A DNA stretch of 5,039 nt from a bacterium. GTDB taxonomy: Bacteria > Auribacterota > UBA3054 > B51-G9. The notes beneath the pieces are model-generated. The model made no database searches, had not been told where the DNA came from, and saw only the letters and a program-made list of their open reading frames with translations. Both the position numbers and the translations under genes were made by a program. Below are positions 1-5,039 of this stretch, piece after piece. How positions within the stretch are numbered: the first letter of the stretch is position 1; each line of letters opens with the position of its first letter. The DNA lies in NCBI GenBank assembly GCA_029933535.1, contig JAOZNZ010000282.1:1-5039 (forward strand), in the 5' to 3' direction.

Positions 1-5
1 AATTC

Positions 6-131
6 GATTTAAGAACAAGGAACATCGATTTTTGATATTTGATTTATTTAACTTCTTAAATCTTAAATCGTTAATCGGTGTTCGATGTTCAATTTAATTC
101 CAATTTCCAATTTCCAATTTCAATCTTCAAA
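6..131. repeat. Heptanucleotide-word array downstream of and into the 3' end of the GH172 gene
   Basis: From position 6 to 131 the sequence reads as 18 consecutive 7-bp words in one register. Neighbouring words are alike and change family along the array. GATTTAA, GAACAAG, GAACATC, GATTTTT, GATATTT and GATTTAT (6-47) share initial GA. CTTAAAT occurs twice (55-68) and is followed by CGTTAAT. CGGTGTT and CGATGTT form another pair (76-89). TTTCCAA occurs twice (104-117) after ATTCCAA. The last two words lie over the end of the GH172 gene, whose TGA stop is at 120-122. GAACATCGA (20-28) and TCGATGTTC (82-90) form a 9-bp inverted repeat, and ATTTAA-CTTC-TTAAAT (46-61) is a perfect small palindrome. 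The array probably continues off the left edge. There is no gene in 1-119. The register is seen directly; the mechanism is unknown. Confidence 0.75.
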
Positions 132-2312
132 TTTAATATAATCCAGGCCAACCATATACGATTTTTTTGCTTTAGGATTAGCACCTGTAATTTTTATTTT
201 TAAAATATTTTTTCCTTTATTTAATTTAACTTTACCAAATTTAATTTTTCCGGTAGTTGTAATGCCCCGTCCGTAACCATCTATTTCATCACCAATTTTC
301 ACTCCGTTAAAATAAAGCTGAATTATGCCGTAATCTTTTGCTTTGGTAAATTGTGCAAAAAGATTTTTTTCAGCATTTTCGGGAGAATTAATTATTATTG
401 CAAGATAATTTTCAGGCTGATTTTCTGTCCACCAGAGTTGTTGATCGCCACTCCAATTGTTCCCGAAATGAATCATATCCTGGGTCGAAAGTTTTCCGCC
501 AAAAGCTTTAATATTATTATAGTTTTCACCTTCCAGAGCATTTTTTTCTTTATACATTTCAAAACCTGTATAATAATTCAATCTATTTTTTAAAGGCATT
601 TCTCCAATCTTATCAACTCCGTTTTTTGATAGATACCAGTATACGACACAGTCATAGAAAGTTTCTCTTGAATTTTTATAATATTTTTCTATGTAAGCAT
701 CAAAACTTTTTTGAAATGGTATGTTATCGCCTATATGCCATCTGTTATTGGAAACATGACCACGGTTATTATGATTTGTCGGTTGGGAATGATAAGCAGA
801 AACAAAAATTTCCGGATTACACCACGCATAACCAAAATAATCTTCTGATCCGGTGCCGATAGTTGAAGGGAATTTTTCACCGTCAACAAAAAACTTTTCA
901 TCGCCTTCGCCCCACCATCCTCCTTTAGCATTCCAAATATGCAGTGAGAAACCAACGAACCTGCCTTTACCTTTAGTTTTCAGAATTTCCCAGTCGATGC
1001 CATGCTTTAGTTCCGGCTCTAAATCGCGATGCCACTTAGCATGAAAATATCCTATATTATCAAAAGAAGATTTTATTGGTGAGCATTCAACAATCAATGT
1101 GATTTGCTGCTCTTTGTCAGATTCATTCTTAATAGTAATTTGCGCTTTATTTTCAAAAGGCATATACCAGTAGGAATAAAATTCGAAAGCATTTGCACTT
1201 TGTGTTTTGTACTTTGTGCTTTGATCTTTGTTTGTTGAAATCCCCCTAACCCCCTTTAAAAAAGGGGGACTATCCTGATACCTGACCTCTGACACCTTTC
1301 CTCTTTTTTCTTTCCCCTGAACTCTGACACCTGAACTCTGACACCTAATCTTCGTCATCCCCATTACAAGAGATTTGTACTCATTAATTCCCGGTGCCGT
1401 ACCAAAAAAGTCACCCAGTGGAGCCCAAACAGAAGGAGACTTTTCATTATCCCAATTGATACTTAAAGTTAATTGTCTAAGCAAATCATTATAATTTTTG
1501 TGTTTTGGAACCTGAACTTTTAAAGCCGTAATCGCTTGCTTACCGGTAATGTTCAGGGATTTAGATTTTCCTGCCGGAATAGACCAAGTTACAGTTTTTT
1601 TCTTTGTATTTCTATATGTAAGAGGATTTTTACCGAGATTAGTTGTCATAATTTCACTTGCTTTATCAAGCGCTATGTTTTCTTCCCTGGAAAGTTTCAT
1701 TTTAAAAGTTTGCACCTTTGTTCCTTTTGGGAAAACAGTATAATTGAATTGAAAATATTTTCCCCATACAGGTGAATCAGATTTCCTAGGATCGCCAACT
1801 TTAGCTTTTGTAACAATTTTGCAGGATTTTTGAAAAGGTATAGGAGTATAATTATTCAAACCTTTGGCGACGGTATAAACTAACCCTTTTCTGTTAAAAG
1901 GCGCTACCTTCCCGTTGAAATAATCTTCCCAGGGGAGATCAATTACAAGTTTGCCATCAAGATAAATTTGAACTTTACCTTCCCCAACTAATGCCGACCA
2001 CATTCTCCAAATAACGCCCGGACCTTTAATATCTGCCAAAACAGAATATTCGCCTTCTTGTCTTACGAAACCCGATCCATCACCATTAGCATCCCAATTA
2101 ATATAGGAGTCTGTTTTTTCGTTATATTTGCTTGCTCTGTCATAAGACGAGAAAAGCGCGCCGCTCTCTCCTTTATCAGGGAGATTGGCAAGAGCAGACA
2201 GATCATAAATTTTAGAAACAATATCTTCGTAAGAAACGCACGATTGTATTTTTTTACTCTCGGCGCAAAATACAAAAAAGGAAATAAATAGTATTGATAG
2301 AAAAAATTTCAT
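120..2312 (-). CDS. GH172 (DUF2961) family glycoside hydrolase with C-terminal beta-sandwich domain, secreted
   Basis: A 730-residue protein of the DUF2961 family, now glycoside hydrolase family 172. Characterised members act on alpha-fructofuranosides (difructose anhydride I) and D-arabinofuranosides. Residues 1-17 are a hydrophobic export signal; Cys16 could be lipidated, but FVF-C is a poor lipobox. The N-terminal catalytic half has typical motifs: SSYDRAS (55-61), NWDANGDGSGF (72-82), GPGVIWRMWSA (97-107) and WAPLGDFFGTAPG (296-308). YWYMPF (381-386) follows the insert. The active-site region is WWGEGDE (466-472) and GTGSEDYFGYAW (486-497). Glu469 and Glu490 are 21 residues apart, the same spacing I recall for the nucleophile/acid-base pair (E270/E291) of the Bifidobacterium enzyme, so they are the likely catalytic pair. 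From about residue 590 a beta-sandwich domain follows, with DYGIIQLYFNG (660-670) and YMVGLDYIKF (719-728). Residues 322-374 are an atypical low-complexity insert encoded by repeats. The start at 2312 is chosen because the signal peptide begins there; it has no Shine-Dalgarno sequence. The precise substrate is not determinable. Confidence 0.93.
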   Translation of the reverse strand: MKFFLSILFISFFVFCAESKKIQSCVSYEDIVSKIYDLSALANLPDKGESGALFSSYDRASKYNEKTDSYINWDANGDGSGFVRQEGEYSVLADIKGPGVIWRMWSALVGEGKVQIYLDGKLVIDLPWEDYFNGKVAPFNRKGLVYTVAKGLNNYTPIPFQKSCKIVTKAKVGDPRKSDSPVWGKYFQFNYTVFPKGTKVQTFKMKLSREENIALDKASEIMTTNLGKNPLTYRNTKKKTVTWSIPAGKSKSLNITGKQAITALKVQVPKHKNYNDLLRQLTLSINWDNEKSPSVWAPLGDFFGTAPGINEYKSLVMGMTKIRCQSSGVRVQGKEKRGKVSEVRYQDSPPFLKGVRGISTNKDQSTKYKTQSANAFEFYSYWYMPFENKAQITIKNESDKEQQITLIVECSPIKSSFDNIGYFHAKWHRDLEPELKHGIDWEILKTKGKGRFVGFSLHIWNAKGGWWGEGDEKFFVDGEKFPSTIGTGSEDYFGYAWCNPEIFVSAYHSQPTNHNNRGHVSNNRWHIGDNIPFQKSFDAYIEKYYKNSRETFYDCVVYWYLSKNGVDKIGEMPLKNRLNYYTGFEMYKEKNALEGENYNNIKAFGGKLSTQDMIHFGNNWSGDQQLWWTENQPENYLAIIINSPENAEKNLFAQFTKAKDYGIIQLYFNGVKIGDEIDGYGRGITTTGKIKFGKVKLNKGKNILKIKITGANPKAKKSYMVGLDYIKFED
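1239..1270. repeat. C-rich/G-rich hairpin repeat (translated as SPPFLKGVRGI)
   Basis: CCCCCTTT (1250-1257) and AAAGGGGG (1261-1268) form a perfect 8-bp stem around an AAA loop. A second C5 run at 1242-1246 could compete for the same G5 run. Read on the minus strand in the gene's frame it gives residues 348-358 of the GH172 protein, SPPFLKGVRGI. This peptide is familiar as the spurious translation of a widespread intergenic repeat seen in many bacterial genomes (from memory, not searched). Unlike the flanking heptamers, its minus strand carries stop codons in the other two frames, so its phase relative to the gene matters. Confidence 0.75.
1317..1344. repeat. Two exact tandem 14-bp copies within the GH172 insert
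   Basis: CTGAACTCTGACAC occurs at 1317-1330 and again, identically, at 1331-1344. A one-mismatch copy (CTGACCTCTGACAC) is at 1282-1295. The 14-bp unit is two related heptamers. Because 14 is not a multiple of 3, gain or loss of one copy would shift the reading frame of the GH172 gene upstream of its catalytic glutamates. Confidence 0.85.
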
Positions 2313-2347
2313 TTTTTAGTTATTTGTTAATAGTTAATAGTTAATAG
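2313..2347. repeat. Heptamer array in the GH172 leader (TTAATAG x3)
   Basis: TTAATAG is repeated three times exactly at 2327-2347. The two preceding 7-bp words, TTTTTAG (2313-2319) and TTATTTG (2320-2326), are related and in the same register, so the array abuts the start codon at 2310-2312. A further TTAATAA at 2369-2375 is in register, three words on. On the transcribed strand this leader reads as CTATTAA units followed by an A-rich stretch. It has no purine-rich Shine-Dalgarno sequence, so the GH172 ribosome-binding region consists entirely of this repeat. Confidence 0.75.
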
Positions 2348-2395
2348 CTTGCCTAGCCACGGGTGGAATTAATAATTTGCCCGGCCAAAACCGTG
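2348..2395. other. GC-rich patch with imperfect 28-bp-spaced direct repeat in the intergenic spacer
   Basis: TTGCCTAGCCA (2349-2359) and TTGCCCGGCCA (2377-2387) match at 9 of 11 positions and are exactly 28 bp, or four heptamers, apart. CGGG (2360-2363) can pair with CCCG (2380-2383), and CACGG (2358-2362) with CCGTG (2391-2395). The patch is much richer in G and C than the surrounding spacer. It may be an operator, a leader structure or a degenerate part of the repeat array; the sequence does not decide which. Confidence 0.4.
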
Positions 2396-2398
2396 ATA

Positions 2399-2453
2399 AT
2401 TATATCATAACAAATCATATGAATCTATAACAATTTAAAGTTTTTTAATACAA
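2399..2453 (-). promoter_or_regulatory. Weak promoter candidate for the GH172 gene
   Basis: On the minus strand there is a TATAAT at 2399-2404 without a good -35 element at normal spacing. There is also a poorer pair, TTGTAT (2448-2453) and TATAGA (2424-2429), separated by 18 bp. Both lie 87-141 bases upstream of the GH172 start. In such AT-rich DNA either could be chance, and no clear Bacteroidota-type TAnnTTTG element was found. No terminator hairpin with a T-run was found after the phosphoesterase stop at 2490, so read-through into the GH172 gene is also possible. Confidence 0.25.
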
Positions 2454-2489
2454 TATGAAAACATTCTTGTTCTTCATTCATTACCACGC

Positions 2490-4661
2490 CTAAGTTGTAA
2501 TTATAATATTAGTGGGCCGATTAATATTAATCAATATGTTTTTTTCAACATATTTCCAATTTAATGCACCTTCAACATCTATCGGTTTTAAATCGCAATA
2601 GACTTTCATTTTGCCTTTATTATTACAATCAATAACTTCTATTTTCAATTTACGATTACCCCTGTTAAGAGGATATATACGACAATGTTCGATGTTTTGG
2701 ATATTATATACATAAGCACCTTTCATTGGCTGAGTGGGAACTATTACCACTTCATTTTCAGGTGAATATGTATTTCTCATAGATTTTATTTCTAAATAGT
2801 TCCTTTTATCTGAGACAGAAGCATTTCTCACCTGCCAATCAATGTTTTTCTGCCGGATAAGCCATGAAAGTTTTCTTTTTCCTCCAACATTACACTGTAA
2901 AACATTTCTAGCATCATTGATAGAAATCGTTCCAAGTTTTAAAGGTTTTGTTGAATTGATATTGCCGGAATGTTTATATAACTTGTTATTAATAATTATT
3001 TCAGGATTTTCAGCTGCATTTGCAGGTTTTAAACTTTTGAAATTAAAATTATTAATAATAATTTCTTCGTTAATACCGGTAAATTTCGCTTTTGCAAGAA
3101 GCTGCAGAGTATTATCACTTAGCGAGGTCGTATATATATTTGAAATCTCTGACGGATTTGGGATGAAGAAATTTTTACTGTAAGTATGTTTACCGATTTT
3201 GAGAGTAAACTCCGGAGATTTCAAGATCTTAAGAAAACCGCCATCTTTATCCCGCAATTCTAATTGTAACATACATTTTTGACCTCCACCGGAACTTTTA
3301 ACAGTTATAGACGCCTTGTATTTCATATTTGGCGCACACCTGTAACAAATGCTTTTTCCTATAGGAGCCGATGGAATACACACATCAATTTCAGACGAAT
3401 CATTTTGTTTTAGGAGCCGAATACCTGGATTTTCCCATTTCCACACATTATTTTCAGCTTGAAGAAACTTAAGATTCCCTACAGAGGCTCCCATAAGCAT
3501 CCAACTTTTTCCAACTTTTTTTACTATCCTTTCTTCATAAAGATAGAAATTAGGATCATCATTTATTTCAGATGTCTTACCGGCTATTACATATAAATCT
3601 GATTCGCCAATTGAAGAATGATGGTTGTACAAAGATATTTTTTGTCCGTCATTCATCTCGCCTATTCCGTAACTATATGCAGGTTTAGCCAAATTGTTTA
3701 TAGATGTTTTAACTGCAAGCTTTTTGCTTAAAGAAGCAAAACCTATCTCATCATGAAACTTGTTTGCAGAAGCGCTAAAACATCTAATAATAAACTTGTC
3801 AGGATGAATTTCAAAATATACACCACCAATTCCTTTCTGTTCCCCACCAAAAAAATCAGGACCTAATATGCCGCAGGAAACATGCAGCATATTATTCTGT
3901 TTTACAATATTATATCTATGAGTATGTCCATGCATCCAACCAATAATTTTAGGATATTTTGCGAAAATATCTTTCAGTTGATCGCTATTGATAACTCCAA
4001 ATTCTCCGGGCTCTGCAGCTTCTCTGTCCGAGGCACTGGTTCCCTTAATACTGTTATGTGAAATGAAAATAATTGTCTTATCTTTGTTAAGTTCAAGGTC
4101 AAGTTTTAACCAGGCCATCGTTTCTTCTGTTATATAAATATCCCGAATTAACTCAGGAAGTGATACAAAATGTATGTTTTTAATATCAAAACTATAGTAA
4201 GGCCTGCATGTCATATTAGTGATTTTATTGTTCTCTTCTTCAGGATCACTCTTAGAGCCATGAATAACATCATGGTTTCCAGGCGTTTGATAAAAAGGTA
4301 TGCGACCACAATCGTTTGAAATGATCTTTGTCCAATCTCTTTTAGCAATACGTTCTGCACTTTTGTTTAAACCGTTATGGCAAGAATCACCTGTATCTAT
4401 GAACACATCCAAATCAACAAACCTTCGGCGAATCACTTTCATCGCTTCCCGCTGCTGTTCAACGGAAGGCTGACATGGATTGACTAAACCAAAATGGGTA
4501 TCCGTGATAATAAAGCCTTTGAGAACATTCTTCTTCTCATCTTTGTTAAAAGAACTTTGCGTTGCACGAACGATAGTTGGATTTAATACGCTTATTAAAC
4601 CACAAACTCCCATTCCTGTTGTTATCCTTATGAAATCTCTTCTGTTTAAATTATTATTCAT
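2490..4661 (-). CDS. Tat-exported calcineurin-like metallophosphoesterase with large C-terminal extension
   Basis: A 723-residue protein if started at 4661. An in-frame ATG at 4676 would add five residues (MVNCY), but it lies in repeat DNA. The inner start puts the twin-arginine motif NRRDFIR at residues 6-12, as expected for Tat export. A hydrophobic stretch follows, with probable cleavage near residues 33-40. The phosphoesterase domain spans about residues 46-300 and has the full metal-binding set: TDTHFG (D54, H56), DTGDS (D92), PGNHD (N129, H130), SHNS (H202) and GHTH (H246, H248). It should therefore be a two-metal hydrolase of phosphate mono- or diesters in the periplasm or at the surface; its substrate is unknown. 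Residues from about 325 to 723 match no family I recognise. They are beta-rich, and 440-500 resembles a carbohydrate-binding-type sandwich. Only about 25 bases separate it from the upstream GH172-type gene, so the two are probably co-transcribed. No Shine-Dalgarno sequence precedes the start. Confidence 0.88.
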   Translation of the reverse strand: MNNNLNRRDFIRITTGMGVCGLISVLNPTIVRATQSSFNKDEKKNVLKGFIITDTHFGLVNPCQPSVEQQREAMKVIRRRFVDLDVFIDTGDSCHNGLNKSAERIAKRDWTKIISNDCGRIPFYQTPGNHDVIHGSKSDPEEENNKITNMTCRPYYSFDIKNIHFVSLPELIRDIYITEETMAWLKLDLELNKDKTIIFISHNSIKGTSASDREAAEPGEFGVINSDQLKDIFAKYPKIIGWMHGHTHRYNIVKQNNMLHVSCGILGPDFFGGEQKGIGGVYFEIHPDKFIIRCFSASANKFHDEIGFASLSKKLAVKTSINNLAKPAYSYGIGEMNDGQKISLYNHHSSIGESDLYVIAGKTSEINDDPNFYLYEERIVKKVGKSWMLMGASVGNLKFLQAENNVWKWENPGIRLLKQNDSSEIDVCIPSAPIGKSICYRCAPNMKYKASITVKSSGGGQKCMLQLELRDKDGGFLKILKSPEFTLKIGKHTYSKNFFIPNPSEISNIYTTSLSDNTLQLLAKAKFTGINEEIIINNFNFKSLKPANAAENPEIIINNKLYKHSGNINSTKPLKLGTISINDARNVLQCNVGGKRKLSWLIRQKNIDWQVRNASVSDKRNYLEIKSMRNTYSPENEVVIVPTQPMKGAYVYNIQNIEHCRIYPLNRGNRKLKIEVIDCNNKGKMKVYCDLKPIDVEGALNWKYVEKNILININRPTNIIITT

Positions 4662-4702
4662 ATAACAATTAACCATAAACCATTAACTAATAACTACTTA
4701 CT
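4661..4702. repeat. Heptamer array spanning the GH172-phosphoesterase junction
   Basis: Four related 7-bp words, ATTAACC, ATAAACC, ATTAACT and AATAACT, run without interruption over 4668-4695. In register, TATAACA (4661-4667) and ACTTACT (4696-4702) lie on either side. The array covers the whole space between the two genes. It supplies the TAG stop of the upstream gene (4687-4689), encodes that gene's last residues (VSSY) and provides the alternative upstream ATG (4674-4676) of the phosphoesterase gene. The words are different from those of the other arrays in the window, although TTAA-containing units recur. Confidence 0.75.
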
Positions 4703-5039
4703 TCCTTCTCCTTTTCAATTGCAATGCCGGTGCTGCGAAGTTCTTTGTCAGGGAATTTACCAAATGGCATAGTAGGCAATGTTTGATACCAATATACTGT
4801 AGAACACATATCATCAACACGCTCGAAGTTTCCACCCGTATGCTCTTTTTTGTATTCGCCTTTTTTAATAAATTCACCCAACGGGCCGTCAGGTTCAGCA
4901 GGTACATGTTTGCCATCGTTGCCAAGCTGCTGAATTGTGACTTTAATGTCTTCATTAAAATATATGGGATCCCGCACATGAAAACGATAGCATGAGACAT
5001 ACTCATCCTTAATTAACGGCGCTCCCATTTCCTGAGCAT
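4687..5039 (-). CDS. GH172/DUF2961 family protein, C-terminal fragment (continues beyond the window)
   Basis: The 3' end of a gene whose frame stays open to the right edge. Codons for Ala-Gln-Glu precede the first visible Met (5026-5028), so that Met is internal and the true start lies outside the window. The visible 116 residues match the C-terminal part of the DUF2961/GH172 catalytic domain. YRFHVRDPIYFNEDIKVTIQQLG is the typical penultimate beta-strand block, and ERVDDMCSTVYWYQTLPTMPF is the typical final block. The catalytic glutamates would lie upstream and cannot be checked. It stops soon after the core domain, so it lacks the C-terminal sandwich domain of the GH172 protein at 120-2312. 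The two proteins are therefore different family types rather than simple duplicates. It is the promoter-proximal visible gene of the probable cluster. The last residues, VSSY, come from repeat DNA. Confidence 0.88.
   Translation of the reverse strand, partial: AQEMGAPLIKDEYVSCYRFHVRDPIYFNEDIKVTIQQLGNDGKHVPAEPDGPLGEFIKKGEYKKEHTGGNFERVDDMCSTVYWYQTLPTMPFGKFPDKELRSTGIAIEKEKEVSSY

Larger units (their letters stand above)
1197..1350. repeat. Heptamer repeat array inserted in frame in the GH172 gene
   Basis: This stretch looks like intergenic repeat DNA but lies inside an open reading frame. It has three parts in one 7-nt register. At 1197-1238 there are six words of a CTTTGT type (ACTTTGT twice, with GTTTTGT, GCTTTGA and variants). 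At 1239-1273 there is a C-rich/G-rich hairpin. At 1275-1344 there are ten words beginning CTGA or CTTT: CTGATAC, CTGACCT, CTGACAC, three pyrimidine-rich words, then CTGAACT-CTGACAC twice. It encodes roughly residues 322-374 of the GH172 protein, between the conserved core motifs ending at MGMT (317-320) and FYSYWYMPF (378-386). The family normally has only a short loop there (from memory of the family). A total of 21 heptamers is 147 bp or 49 codons, which keeps the frame. The exact insertion ends are uncertain. Confidence 0.8.

Noticed and set aside
351..955. Open frames on the plus strand and a short minus frame opposite or inside the GH172 gene
   Set aside because: They lie over strongly conserved GH172 motifs on the minus strand, give low-complexity Phe/Ile/Cys-rich translations and have no recognisable domain.
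1250..1268. Rho-independent terminator (CCCCCTTT-AAA-AAAGGGGG)
   Set aside because: No T-run follows the stem on either strand and it lies inside a coding frame with conserved protein sequence on both sides.
1197..1350. CRISPR array or insertion sequence inside the GH172 gene
   Set aside because: The repeats are 7-14 bp without spacers of CRISPR size, and there is no transposase, no terminal inverted repeat and no convincing target-site duplication.
120..2312. GH172 gene as a pseudogene because of the repeat insert
   Set aside because: The frame is open throughout, the signal peptide, both probable catalytic glutamates and the C-terminal domain are intact, so a functional enzyme remains the simpler reading.
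2842..3183. A 113-codon plus-strand open frame
   Set aside because: It is antisense to the C-terminal half of the phosphoesterase gene, has no ribosome-binding site and resembles no family; it is most likely a composition shadow.
4674..4676. Upstream ATG as the phosphoesterase start
   Set aside because: It lies within the repeat array and would add five residues (MVNCY) before the Tat n-region; the ATG at 4659-4661 gives a normal Tat signal.
4698..5006. A second minus-strand frame overlapping the partial GH172-type gene, and a plus-strand frame at 4783-4995
   Set aside because: The frame ending at 4687 carries the clear DUF2961 C-terminal blocks; the others are unconserved shadows of it.

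Overview
The window is AT-rich bacterial DNA with three genes, all on the minus strand and so read from high to low coordinates: the 3' end of a DUF2961/GH172-family gene (runs off the right edge), a Tat-exported calcineurin-like metallophosphoesterase with a long uncharacterised C-terminal half, and a complete, secreted GH172-family glycosidase with a C-terminal beta-sandwich domain. No RNA genes, CRISPR arrays, transposase genes or phage genes are visible. Neither of the two visible start codons has a Shine-Dalgarno sequence. That, the low GC content, the Tat-targeted phosphoesterase and the paired GH172 genes suggest a polysaccharide-degrading bacterium of the Bacteroidota or PVC (Lentisphaerota/Planctomycetota-like) type, or an uncultured candidate phylum. 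The window alone cannot decide between these.

Layout, left to right: 6-131 is an array of 7-bp words that reaches into the end of the left GH172 gene. 120-2312 (minus) is that GH172 gene. It is interrupted in frame at about 1197-1350 by a second heptamer array, which carries a C-rich/G-rich hairpin in its middle. 2313-2347 is a third heptamer array, directly next to the start codon of the GH172 gene. 2348-2489 is the rest of the intergenic spacer, with a relatively GC-rich patch and a weak promoter candidate. 2490-4661 (minus) is the metallophosphoesterase. 4661-4702 is a fourth heptamer array, covering the gene junction and supplying the upstream stop codon. 4687-5039 (minus) is the partial GH172-type gene.

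The genes look like a small extracytoplasmic glycan-processing cluster: two probable GH172 furanosidase-type enzymes flank an exported phosphoesterase. GH172 members act on fructofuranosides and arabinofuranosides, so a furanose-containing glycan, possibly phosphorylated, is a reasonable but unproven target.

The most unusual signal is not a gene. Short heptanucleotide arrays of different sequence occupy each gene boundary in the window, and one array has been absorbed into the coding sequence of the complete GH172 gene. There it adds about 50 low-complexity residues without breaking the frame. On the coding strand, the heptamer parts of this insert contain no stop codon in any of the three frames, which may be why the insertion was tolerated. 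The arrays resemble in form the heptanucleotide STRR repeats of cyanobacteria and the TAACTGA repeats of Beggiatoaceae, but the words differ.
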